DNA from: an uncultured Bacteroidales bacterium
GTDB lineage: Bacteria; Bacteroidota; Bacteroidia; Bacteroidales; Paludibacteraceae
DNA: 64,000 nt
Assembly (NCBI GenBank): GCA_946186915.1
Contig: CAMHOY010000003.1
Location: 62,001-126,000 of the forward strand
Direction of reading: 5' to 3'
Under the pieces are notes generated by a model, which searched no databases, was not told the origin of the DNA, and saw only the letters and a list, made by a program, of their open reading frames with translations. Each line of letters begins with the position of its first letter. Position 1 is the stretch's first letter. This document shows, one piece after another, positions 49,965 to 58,290 of the stretch. The translations under genes were made by a program, and so were the position numbers.

Positions 49965-50678
49965 ATGAAAAAAACACTATTATTTCTTCTCCTGTCGGCC
50001 TTGAGTGCAGCGTTGAGTGCGGCGAATCCGGGTTTCGGAGACCGCCGTTACAGCGTGTTAGGCATGGTGGAGTACAGTTACAACAAGACGTGGGGACACC
50101 ACGCGAATTTTGACATACAGTCTCTGATGCCCATCAATCCGCACTTTGAAATGGAAGCACGGTTGCAGTTCTCCACCGCCAATGTACATTCGGGCGCACT
50201 CCAGTTACGCCCTAAATTTGAGTTGCCGGTGGGTGAATTGTTTCTTGAAACAGATGTCTATTACCGCGCCTTCGCACGCAACCGCATCGGAGATATAACT
50301 GCAGCATTGGGAGTGGGCTACCGTATGGACTATGTGTCCATTACTTTAGGCGTTTTTAGTCGCGTGATAGACGATTGGAATCGCTCATGGTACACGGATG
50401 ATAATTTTGTGGTGGAGCCTTTCAACCTGCTGTACCGCATTGAAGTCTTCTGCCGTCCGCAGAACAACAACTGGAACTTGTCGTTTATGTTCAGCAACAT
50501 TGACGACTATCAGATGGAGCGTATGTGGCAGCCGCTTTTCGGTATTGGTGCATGGTATGATATCAATGAGCATTGGCGCTTGAACTTCATGGCGCAATGC
50601 AAGCCTACGGGCATGTTCCACCTTGATGCTACGTTCTACGGCGCTACCGGCCGTGTTGGTTTCACCTATAGATTCTAA
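49965..50678 (+). CDS. outer membrane beta-barrel protein of unknown function
   Basis: This 237-residue protein has a signal peptide (MKKTLLFLLLSALSAALSAA). Regularly alternating amphipathic strands follow, such as HFEMEARLQFSTANVHSGALQLRPKFELP and WRLNFMAQCKPTGMFHLDATFYG. It ends with a terminal-aromatic strand, ATGRVGFTYRF, typical of outer-membrane barrels. I recognise no family. It lies 67 bases after mutS2, separated by the 8-base array, and 5 bases before the phosphoesterase gene, so it may share that transcript. Confidence 0.68.
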   Translation: MKKTLLFLLLSALSAALSAANPGFGDRRYSVLGMVEYSYNKTWGHHANFDIQSLMPINPHFEMEARLQFSTANVHSGALQLRPKFELPVGELFLETDVYYRAFARNRIGDITAALGVGYRMDYVSITLGVFSRVIDDWNRSWYTDDNFVVEPFNLLYRIEVFCRPQNNNWNLSFMFSNIDDYQMERMWQPLFGIGAWYDINEHWRLNFMAQCKPTGMFHLDATFYGATGRVGFTYRF

Positions 50679-50683
50679 CTTGT

Positions 50684-51568
50684 ATGAAAAAGAGTAATTT
50701 ATGGATAGTAATGATGCTTCTATTCGCATCCTGCGCGAATGAGGACAGCACTCTGGATATGAAGGGCCTGATTTCTCCCAACGGTCCTACGGTTGGTACC
50801 CGCTTTGAGCAGTCCATGGCATATAACGCCACACGCGGCGAGATGCATCTGGACATGCAGGCGGATGACTATTCTATCTATGTATGTACAGACAGTCATA
50901 TCACGCGCAAAACGCATCGTAACTTGGATTATTTCATTGCGCAATACAGAGCAGAGACAGCTCCGAAACTCGCCCTGCATCTAGGCGATGTGATTGACGC
51001 GCAGAAGAACTTTCCTTGTGCCGACAGCATCCTGCATTTTCCAGGTCAGACAATCAAAGACACCGTGTTCGTCACACCCGGCAACCATGATATATACTTC
51101 AAGCAGTGGGACATCTACCGCGATTTCTTCAAGAGTTCCGTCTATTGGTTTGACACTCGCAATGGCACAAAGAAACTAGACCTGTTCATTTGTCTGGATA
51201 GTGCCGAAGGCGAGTTGGGTGTTGCCCAGATGAACTGGCTGCGTGCGTTCTTGGATGAGAAGTCGAAAGAAGGTTACCGCCGTATCATTGTCTTCAGTCA
51301 CACCCATTTGTGGAAACTGGATGCCTCGCAGGGTCACACATCCAACATGGCGTTGGAGGCGACGTATGAGTTTACGTCCCTGTTGGCGCAGTACGGCGTG
51401 GAGTGTTATTGGTGCGGCCACCAGCATGCACGCCAATTGGTGCGCTTCAAAGGTGTGACGTACAGAGTGCTTAATGCTACGAAAGACAGCGAGTCGGGTC
51501 AGTCGTACATGATCGCTCATATGGGAGAGCATATCACATACGACTATATCGACTATCCGAAAGAGTAG
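50684..51568 (+). CDS. calcineurin-like phosphoesterase lipoprotein
   Basis: This 294-residue protein begins MKKSNLWIVMMLLFASC, a lipoprotein signal peptide with lipobox FASC. The metallophosphoesterase motifs follow in order: CTDSHI (about residue 68), LHLGDVIDA, TPGNHD, FSHTH and WCGHQHARQL. It is therefore likely an envelope-anchored phosphatase or phosphodiesterase facing the periplasm or surface. Substrates range widely in this family. Its stop codon is directly adjacent (0 bases) to that of the convergent LRR gene. Confidence 0.85.
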   Translation: MKKSNLWIVMMLLFASCANEDSTLDMKGLISPNGPTVGTRFEQSMAYNATRGEMHLDMQADDYSIYVCTDSHITRKTHRNLDYFIAQYRAETAPKLALHLGDVIDAQKNFPCADSILHFPGQTIKDTVFVTPGNHDIYFKQWDIYRDFFKSSVYWFDTRNGTKKLDLFICLDSAEGELGVAQMNWLRAFLDEKSKEGYRRIIVFSHTHLWKLDASQGHTSNMALEATYEFTSLLAQYGVECYWCGHQHARQLVRFKGVTYRVLNATKDSESGQSYMIAHMGEHITYDYIDYPKE

Positions 51569-53284
51569 TTATTTCGTCCCTTTGAACGCGTTCTTGCCGA
51601 TCTCCACCGATGGTGGGAAGTTCGGTGCCCGCATATTGGAGCAGTCCCGGAAGGCCCCTGCTCCGATTTTTTGTATTGTAGCTGGGAACGAAGCACGGCG
51701 TAAACTACGACATTCTGCAAAAGCTTCTTCACCGATGGTCTTTACCGAGTCCGGTACGATGAGTTCACGCAAACTCATACAATGATAGAAAGCGTAAGGG
51801 CTGATTTCTTTAAGTGGAGCAGGTAACGTGATTTCCTCTAATAACTTACAGTCTGCAAACGCACCTTCTTCAATCATATGAATGTGTTCCACAAGGGCGA
51901 TAGATCGCAGTTGCTGACAATTACGGAAAGCACGCACGCCAATGCGGAAGGTACTCTTGGGGATATTGATTTTCTCCAAAGCTAAGCAGCCGTCGAAAGC
52001 TTCGTCACCAACAGCGTAAATACCTTCAGGTAACGTGACTCGGTATAAATGCGTGCAACCCTGACACAACTGTCTCGGTAAGGTATTGATTCGCGCAGGA
52101 ATAGTCAACTCACGAATAGCTGCACAACCGGCGAATGCTACCTCTCCAATGAAAGTGACTGTCTCCGGCAGTTTGATCTCTTCTAATCCGGAGCACCCGG
52201 CAAAGACACCATTGTCAATGCGGCGCAGGTGTATAGGAAAATGCAGGTGCTTGATGCTACGGCAGGCATAGAAAGTGCCTTGACCCAAGACTTCTATCTC
52301 GTCACCTAACACCTGTTCTTTCAAGTTAATGCAGCCATAGAAAGCACCCATGCCAAGTGACTTGAGACCGGTTGGCAGCGTTGCGGCTTTCAGTAACTCG
52401 CATTTATAGAAAGCGAAATTTCCCACTTCTGTGACGGTGGCGGGAATGATTACCTCCATCAGGTTCTCGCACTGATAAAAAGCTGCAGTAGGAATGGCTG
52501 TGACCGTCTCCGGAATAGTGACGGACTTGAGATTCTTTCTATTGGCAAACGCTCGTTCGGCGATCAGACGGATAGGAATTTTATTCTTGAAGATATATTT
52601 CGCGGGCAGGTCATTATTGGTAGCAACGAGGCAGTCGTCAATTATGAGTGCGCCTTTCTTCCACTTCTTCTCGTTGAGGTAGATGCCGCTTCCCGTGAAG
52701 GCTTCTTCGCCGATAGAAGTGACGGTAGCTGGGATGATGATCTTCTGCAGGTTCTTGCAGTCTCGGAAGGTCTCATGGTCAATGCGGGTGACGGATGCCG
52801 GCAGTTCGACGCGTTGTAAGACCTTATTACCCTGAAAGGCGCCGGCGGCGATGATACGTGTTCCTTCGGAAACGACAAAACGTGGCTTGATGTTTTTGTC
52901 TGTCGCAATGAGGATGGAGTCCAGCCACAAGCAACCGTCTTTCCAATTCGCTTTATTGAGCATAATACCCGTGCCATCGAAAGCGGAGCGGTACACGCGT
53001 TGAAGCGTTTTGGGCAATACGATGGCCGTCAGCCCTTTGCAGCCTTTGAAAGCACGCTCACCGATCGCCACAACGGTGTAGCTGTGTTGACCGGCTACGA
53101 TATGCTCGGGGATAAAGACTTCACCCGTGGCGCGAGGATTAAGTGTCACTTCTGCCGTCAGGTGGTTTTCGTCAATAGTATAACGAATGTCCTGATACAA
53201 TGCGTCGCCGGCATTAACGCGCCATGCGGCGACCAGTAGCGTCATACACAACGCCACTCGCTTCAATAAACAGTTTGCCATCAT
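51569..53284 (-). CDS. BspA-like leucine-rich repeat surface protein
   Basis: This 571-residue protein has a signal peptide (KRVALCMTLLVAAWRVNAG). About 18 LRR_5 (BspA/TpLRR) repeats of about 23 residues follow, with the pattern I-x-x-x-A-F-x-x-C-x-x-L-x-x-I-x-L-P-x-x-h. Examples are IGERAFKGCKGLTAIVLPKTL and IGEVAFAGCAAIRELTIPARI. BspA-type proteins of oral Bacteroidetes and protists bind host matrix proteins. Two longer spacers (near residues 110-135 and 205-230) contain SIL/LIATDKN and CLVATNNDLP blocks. The start region overlaps the end of the beta-helix gene by 71 bases in another frame, suggesting coupling. No C-terminal sorting domain is visible. Confidence 0.83.
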   Translation of the reverse strand: MMANCLLKRVALCMTLLVAAWRVNAGDALYQDIRYTIDENHLTAEVTLNPRATGEVFIPEHIVAGQHSYTVVAIGERAFKGCKGLTAIVLPKTLQRVYRSAFDGTGIMLNKANWKDGCLWLDSILIATDKNIKPRFVVSEGTRIIAAGAFQGNKVLQRVELPASVTRIDHETFRDCKNLQKIIIPATVTSIGEEAFTGSGIYLNEKKWKKGALIIDDCLVATNNDLPAKYIFKNKIPIRLIAERAFANRKNLKSVTIPETVTAIPTAAFYQCENLMEVIIPATVTEVGNFAFYKCELLKAATLPTGLKSLGMGAFYGCINLKEQVLGDEIEVLGQGTFYACRSIKHLHFPIHLRRIDNGVFAGCSGLEEIKLPETVTFIGEVAFAGCAAIRELTIPARINTLPRQLCQGCTHLYRVTLPEGIYAVGDEAFDGCLALEKINIPKSTFRIGVRAFRNCQQLRSIALVEHIHMIEEGAFADCKLLEEITLPAPLKEISPYAFYHCMSLRELIVPDSVKTIGEEAFAECRSLRRASFPATIQKIGAGAFRDCSNMRAPNFPPSVEIGKNAFKGTK

Positions 53285-55349
53285 ATAGAAATTTACGATT
53301 TGACGATTTATGGTTTATCACTTCATCTATGCCTTGCGGCTGGTCTATGTTGAGAAGATACAGAATAGCGTTCTCAATCAGTTGTTTGCCTTCTTGCGTG
53401 AGGAAGGAGGTGGAGTATTCCGACACACCAATCATCACCAGGCGTTGGGGTAGGATGGTACCGTTGCAATCCGTTCCGGCATGCATGTCCGCGATGGTGA
53501 CACCGTTAGGTTGCGAAACAGGGCTACCGAGTTGTTCAAACCCCGTTGTATTTGTCCATTCGGAAATCGCTGTCACGGCATTGGTGCTGCATTTTGAGAA
53601 GAGCTGTAACTGAGTGTCAGTGATGGTCAGTCCGCGAAAAAGCGGATGTTCCGGATTGAGCACGGTGACGCTCAGGTCCGCCGTGTTCACCGCCGTGCCC
53701 CAATTCCATGCCGAATTCTTGAACAGGAAGGGCTTGAGAACCACCATAGGTTTGTCATAGCCTTTGAGAGCTACAAAACCTGCAGCACCACTGTTGGGCT
53801 TACTCCCTAATACCAGCACTTCATAGTTGCTGTAATCCACTGTGGGGTCGGTTGCGTCTGTCTCAAAGACCCAGAGACTGTCGTTCTCCCTCAGATACTT
53901 GAGTAACGGTTTGTCTTCCGCAGCCCCGATGAGGGAAACAAATGCCACCGCGTGGGTACCTTCAGGTTGTACGGACGGAATGGTATCGTCCCCTTCGGGT
54001 TGGTGCTCTTCGCCCGGCGCCTCGTAGCAACCGATATCGGGTGCATCACCATTATAGACGAGATGTACGTCAATGCCGGCATCAATGAGCTTCGAGCCTT
54101 CTGCCAAATGCAGGAAAGGACTCTCGGGAAGTTCGCTGTTGCCGTTACGCGGCGCAAGGATCACGGTGGTGTCCAACGAGAGGAAGTCCTCGTCCGTCAC
54201 GGTGAAACCGTTCCAACTGTTATGGTCAACCGCCACCACGTTCTGCGATTTGTAACTGTCTTTGTCCTGACCTTTGTAGGAGAGACAGTTCTGAATGGTA
54301 TTGGTGCCGTAAGCCGTAGTGAAACCATAGTTGGTGACATTGGCGTACGAGGAGTTGTTGTACAGCCACATGGTGCCGCCGTTATTATTCTGGTCGAAGC
54401 CGCGGGCATAATTGCCTACCGCATAGCAGTGGTGAATAAACAGTTTATGATCCGTATATTGTCCTCCCATCTTGAATCCGTTTCCGTTGCCCTGGCATGG
54501 GTATTTCTCGAGGGTGACGGTGATGGTCTTACCGTAACGATCCACCATCTGTGTGCCTACTTTGCTGTCAAACCATGCCTTGTCCACGCCCAACGCCCGG
54601 GGGTTTTTGCTCATATCGTAATAAGGTTGACCGTTCTGGTAACAGATACAATGCTCAATAATGGTGTTGGACGTGCTGACGCGCTGGAAGAAATCCCATC
54701 CGTCGTCGCTGTTATTCCAAGCGCGGCAACCGATATAATGGTTTCCCGCCCCGGTGAACTGCTTGTCGGCAAAACCATCGGCATTGCCTCCGAAGTTAGC
54801 GGTCGTGCCGGACATGGTCTCGTAGTCGAAATTGTCGTGACTGTCCACATTCCGGATGATGTTATTGCCACCGTTCTTCATCTGGCAGCCTGTGTCTGCA
54901 GAACCGTAGATATCCAGATTCTCGAAGAGGTTGTAACTGCCTTCGTTATGCAGGTTGTTCTTTCCGGAATAGCGCAGCGTAAGATTCTTGATATGCAGAT
55001 AAGTGGTGGAACTCTTGACTTGCAGTCCGCGTGTCCCGTAGGGCGTCGAGCGGAAATCCAGGATAGCAGCATACGTACCACCGCGGGTAATACCTTCGTA
55101 GCCGGAGATGACAATGCGTTTTGAGGCACTGCCGCTCAGGTTCTGGATAGCCGTATTGCCCAAGTCATATTGACCGCTGAAAAGGTACAGTGTGTCACCA
55201 GGGGCACTCAGTTTGCCCAAACCCGATTTGAACGAACAGGGGTTGTCGAACGATCCGTCTCCGGTGCCGGTAGGCGAAGCATAATAAGTGGCAGCACTCA
55301 GACTAATGGACAGCAGTGTAGCTGCGATGAGGGGAAAATAGCGTTTCAT
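53214..55349 (-). CDS. secreted right-handed parallel beta-helix (pectate lyase-like) protein
   Basis: The ATG at 55349 gives MKRYFPLIAATLLSISLSAA, a signal peptide; upstream in-frame codons lie inside the glycosyltransferase gene. Of 711 residues, about 20-460 read as a polysaccharide lyase family 9/11-type beta-helix: TYYASPTGTGDGSFDNPCSF, TTYLHIKNLTLRYSGKNNLHNEGS, HYIGCRAWNNSDDGWDFF and NYARGFDQNN. The domain ends CYEAPGEEH. A second alpha/beta domain (about 490-660) follows. The tail (KFLYDGKLFIEASGVVYDATGRRM) is a Bacteroidetes secretion-type C-terminus. It starts by an ATGA overlap with the glycosyltransferase stop and overlaps the LRR gene. The substrate is probably an acidic polysaccharide. 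Confidence 0.8.
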   Translation of the reverse strand: MKRYFPLIAATLLSISLSAATYYASPTGTGDGSFDNPCSFKSGLGKLSAPGDTLYLFSGQYDLGNTAIQNLSGSASKRIVISGYEGITRGGTYAAILDFRSTPYGTRGLQVKSSTTYLHIKNLTLRYSGKNNLHNEGSYNLFENLDIYGSADTGCQMKNGGNNIIRNVDSHDNFDYETMSGTTANFGGNADGFADKQFTGAGNHYIGCRAWNNSDDGWDFFQRVSTSNTIIEHCICYQNGQPYYDMSKNPRALGVDKAWFDSKVGTQMVDRYGKTITVTLEKYPCQGNGNGFKMGGQYTDHKLFIHHCYAVGNYARGFDQNNNGGTMWLYNNSSYANVTNYGFTTAYGTNTIQNCLSYKGQDKDSYKSQNVVAVDHNSWNGFTVTDEDFLSLDTTVILAPRNGNSELPESPFLHLAEGSKLIDAGIDVHLVYNGDAPDIGCYEAPGEEHQPEGDDTIPSVQPEGTHAVAFVSLIGAAEDKPLLKYLRENDSLWVFETDATDPTVDYSNYEVLVLGSKPNSGAAGFVALKGYDKPMVVLKPFLFKNSAWNWGTAVNTADLSVTVLNPEHPLFRGLTITDTQLQLFSKCSTNAVTAISEWTNTTGFEQLGSPVSQPNGVTIADMHAGTDCNGTILPQRLVMIGVSEYSTSFLTQEGKQLIENAILYLLNIDQPQGIDEVINHKSSNRKFLYDGKLFIEASGVVYDATGRRMAR

Positions 55350-56038
55350 CGTAAGATAAAATGACATTGTAAACGAATTATGGTGTACCAAAGAATCATT
55401 CTGCCTCTCAGGCCGGCTCCTTTGGCTTTCTCTCGTAAAGTGCGTACTACCGCTTGGCGTGCTTCCGGGTGTGGCACAGAGGTCGTACTGTTGGGGTTTG
55501 GGGTATAGATATACCCCGTGTAGTCGATGCGCCTGCAAGTGGCATTGCTCAGCCACAAATCCGCGGAGAAGAGTACATCCTCATAGATGAACCCGGGTGC
55601 AAACTGCAGTCGGGCGATGGCTTCACGGCGGTACAGACGCATACATGGCGACGTGAACTGGAACTGATGGTGTGGCGTCTTGCTGTTTAACCGTTTGTAT
55701 CCGCTTTGCACGTAATCGACCCCTTCTATAGCTGCTAAATGGCGCGCGCACCAATCGGGTTCTAACCTATCGTCCGCATCCACGAAAGCGATGAACTCGC
55801 CATGCGTGTTCTTCATACCCAGGTTCCGCGCGACGGACTGGCCGGCATGCGTTTGTTGTAACACCATGATACGCTTGTCCTGCTTCGCCAAGGATTGGGC
55901 AAGAAGGAAACTGCCGTCGGTGCTGCTGTCGTCCACTAACGCGATCTCAATGTCCGGATACGTCTGCGCCAACAGACTGTCCACACAAGCCTTCAGGTAG
56001 TGTTCGGCATTAAAGATGGGTACTATAATACTGATCAT
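55346..56038 (-). CDS. family 2 glycosyltransferase
   Basis: The ATG at 56038 gives MISIIVPIFNAEHYLKACVDSLL, the standard GT2 opening; the longer frame overlaps the neighbour. The 230-residue GT-A enzyme has IEIALVDDSSTDGS, ARNLGMKNTHGEFIAFVDADDRLEPDW with the DAD metal motif near residue 93, and a helical acceptor half. It probably adds a sugar to a lipid-linked glycan in the cytoplasm. It overlaps the group 1 glycosyltransferase by 29 bases and the beta-helix gene by 4 bases. The C-terminus is short and basic, without a membrane anchor. Confidence 0.88.
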   Translation of the reverse strand: MISIIVPIFNAEHYLKACVDSLLAQTYPDIEIALVDDSSTDGSFLLAQSLAKQDKRIMVLQQTHAGQSVARNLGMKNTHGEFIAFVDADDRLEPDWCARHLAAIEGVDYVQSGYKRLNSKTPHHQFQFTSPCMRLYRREAIARLQFAPGFIYEDVLFSADLWLSNATCRRIDYTGYIYTPNPNSTTSVPHPEARQAVVRTLREKAKGAGLRGRMILWYTIIRLQCHFILR

Positions 56039-57122
56039 ATTGTGTTTCTCGTGCAAATGTTTCTCTATGTCGGGTCGCCTGACGCGTAAATCCCTTCTGT
56101 TGCCATTCCTCGTAGCGTTCACGGATGAAAGTTTTGATGGTGTCTATATCATCCGTCGCAATGCCAGCATGGGTGTATTTAATAAGTTCTGCCAACGCGC
56201 CTTTGTCGGACGGCACGCACAGGATGGGTTTCTCGCATCCCAATGCTTCATAGAACTTCGTGGTCAGCATCCCATGAGTGCGCTCGTTAGTGAGCACCAA
56301 AAGAATACTGCTGCGGCGAATGGCATCACCCAAAGCATCGTGAGACAGGGTGTTTTGCGTTGGGGTGTGAAGTGCTAAACGGATGGGCAGTCCTAACTCG
56401 TTTATAGCCTGTCTTACTAAGTTCAATCCTGCTTCCTGCCATCCGAAGAGCGTACCGATATACGAAACAGTAAACTGCTCCGAGGGTATGTCTTGCGGGT
56501 AGAACTGCACCGCATCGTAGCCGTTATAGACCACATGAACATGCGGATTGAACGGCCGGATGAAGTCTGCATGCCACGGAGAGACAGTAGTTATTTCCTG
56601 CGCTGCGCGCAAGACTTTGTTACGTCTTCGGATATGAATGGCGCGGTAAATACGGCGGAAGGGCATGGTCCACCATGTACGGTGATGATACTGGTACGTC
56701 GAGTCCTCCACTTGTTCGTCCAGGTCGCGAATATCGCAATACAAGGGCACGTTCAGCGCGCGTGCTATCCGATGTGCCGCGCCTAAAGGAAAATCGCTGA
56801 AAGCAGAACAGAGGACGATGTCAAAGGATCGGCGGTTGACGGTCTTCAGAAACCTGTTTGCAAAAACTCTGTTATGCCAGTCGGTGAACAATGTCCAGAT
56901 TGTTTTAACAGCCCAGTCGAAGGTACCGCCGTTGTACATACGGATGGTTTCGATCGGATAGGAGTGATCAAATGCCAAGTCGCTATATTCTTCAGTCAAC
57001 AGCGTCACAACATACCCTTTCCGCACGAGGTATTCGCACAGGAAGCGCACGCGGGGTAAATAACCCGGGGCGGCCGGAGGGTCGGAGACCACAAGAATAT
57101 TCAAGACTTTATCCTTTGCCAT
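56010..57122 (-). CDS. family 4 (group 1) glycosyltransferase
   Basis: This 370-residue GT-B enzyme opens ILVVSDPPAAPGYLPRVRFLCEYLVRKGYVVTLLTE. Its C-terminal half has VHVVYNGYDAVQFYP, FTVSYIGTLFGWQEAGLNLVRQA and the donor-site segment KFYEALGCEKPILCV (about residues 300-315). This is the layout of GT4 transferases in exopolysaccharide and O-antigen pathways. It overlaps the deacetylase-like gene by 14 bases and the GT2 gene by 29, so the three form one tightly packed operon. Confidence 0.88.
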   Translation of the reverse strand: MAKDKVLNILVVSDPPAAPGYLPRVRFLCEYLVRKGYVVTLLTEEYSDLAFDHSYPIETIRMYNGGTFDWAVKTIWTLFTDWHNRVFANRFLKTVNRRSFDIVLCSAFSDFPLGAAHRIARALNVPLYCDIRDLDEQVEDSTYQYHHRTWWTMPFRRIYRAIHIRRRNKVLRAAQEITTVSPWHADFIRPFNPHVHVVYNGYDAVQFYPQDIPSEQFTVSYIGTLFGWQEAGLNLVRQAINELGLPIRLALHTPTQNTLSHDALGDAIRRSSILLVLTNERTHGMLTTKFYEALGCEKPILCVPSDKGALAELIKYTHAGIATDDIDTIKTFIRERYEEWQQKGFTRQATRHRETFARETQYDQYYSTHL

Positions 57123-58263
57123 TTAACAATTGGAGGACTTTGGGATATAACGTACGATGGTATGTCTCATCGTTGATGTTGCTGTTGTGCCATAACAGGC
57201 AGAGGTCGCCGTGGTGCATTTGTACCTTTTCAATCAGTCGTTCGCAAAGGAAATAGGCCTCGTCTTCCGTGAGGTTCATATAATTGGCCTGACTGAGGGT
57301 GTTGTCCATAATCATCAAGGGATGCAAAGTAAGACGGGTCAACTGCATCGTCATGGGATTGATCCACCGCACAGCACGGCAAGTCTGCAAACGAAAACCG
57401 GCTTGGTCGGCGAAGCCCATCGTGAAATCATCCGTGTAGCCGGCGTCCACCAGACGTTGCATGTGTTCGATGGAACTGCGAAGGTAATGAGCGCGGAACA
57501 TTTTGCTATATTGGATCTTCGGTATGTCCCCGTAATAACTGCCGTGCACGCCGAGATAGACGTTGTTATGACGCAACATATGTTTCAGATGCTTGAAGTC
57601 CCGTCCCCATAAGCAGTATTGTGGATAGTCAAAACCACGTCCTTTGGTTCGCTTGACGAAATAGATGGTGTCAGCATGTTTCACTTTTGCGTCTTGTTCG
57701 AGCAGCCAAGGGAAGGTGTACAGCGGGTCGTGGTGGATAGTACGCAAGGCCTTCAGAACGGCTTTGAATTCACCTCTACGGATCCCGCCTAACGCACCGC
57801 GCAACGAGCGGTATTGCGTGATAGCATCGATGTCGTGTGTGAGATAGATATGCCCGAAACCGGGTTCAGGTAACGGTAGATCCAGTTGCTTGAGAACCAA
57901 TCGGGCGTACTCGTCCAAACGCGGAATCTGCAAACGGCTCTTCTCATTCAGAATAGAATATTTGGCGACAAAGCGGCCGTGCTCGTCGCGTTGGGTGTTC
58001 ACCAATTCCTCCGCACGGGATGTGAAGAAGAAAACGGCATAAACGATGTCCGTACGGATGATGGTCTTTCCTTTTGCCGGCTCCTCTACCACAGGGCGTT
58101 TCAGTTCCGGAACAACCAGCTCTTTCCCCATTAAACCATTGGGAACAATAATCACATCGTGATCTTTTAGCGCCTGCTCGTCTGCGGTGTATGCTACACG
58201 TTGCGCTGCTTCTTCGTCGCCGTAACACAGCCACGTCAGAATATATTCAATAATCTCTTTCAT
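57109..58263 (-). CDS. polysaccharide deacetylase-like protein (DUF7033-type)
   Basis: The ATG at 58263 is chosen; the codon at 58269 is GTG inside repeat-like sequence. The 384-residue protein has an N-terminal alpha/beta domain (about 1-120) and a C-terminal NodB-like barrel (about 125-380). Its first metal motif is YLTHDIDAI in place of the usual TFDD, with HGSYYG, FRLQTCRAVRWINP and a C-terminal LWHNSN. Proteins of this arrangement accompany capsule and exopolysaccharide clusters in Bacteroidetes. It sits at the head of the glycosyltransferase operon. Deacetylation of a glycan is the likely activity but is not proven by motif alone. Confidence 0.75.
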   Translation of the reverse strand: MKEIIEYILTWLCYGDEEAAQRVAYTADEQALKDHDVIIVPNGLMGKELVVPELKRPVVEEPAKGKTIIRTDIVYAVFFFTSRAEELVNTQRDEHGRFVAKYSILNEKSRLQIPRLDEYARLVLKQLDLPLPEPGFGHIYLTHDIDAITQYRSLRGALGGIRRGEFKAVLKALRTIHHDPLYTFPWLLEQDAKVKHADTIYFVKRTKGRGFDYPQYCLWGRDFKHLKHMLRHNNVYLGVHGSYYGDIPKIQYSKMFRAHYLRSSIEHMQRLVDAGYTDDFTMGFADQAGFRLQTCRAVRWINPMTMQLTRLTLHPLMIMDNTLSQANYMNLTEDEAYFLCERLIEKVQMHHGDLCLLWHNSNINDETYHRTLYPKVLQLLNGKG

Positions 58264-58269
58264 CTTCAC

Positions 58270-58290
58270 TTTTCACCTTTCACCTTTCAA
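58270..58290. repeat. 7-base tandem array CTTTCAC at the ABC-F stop
   Basis: Three units, TTTTCAC, CTTTCAC and CTTTCAA. The ABC-F stop codon (TGA on the minus strand, 58287-58289) is inside the first transcribed unit, and the array ends 7 bases before the start of the next gene. Confidence 0.7.

Noticed and set aside
53214-53284. Frameshift or misassembly where the LRR and beta-helix genes overlap by 71 bases
   Set aside because: Both reading frames are intact through the overlap. The LRR signal peptide and the beta-helix C-terminal tail both read as expected, so a real overlap is more likely.
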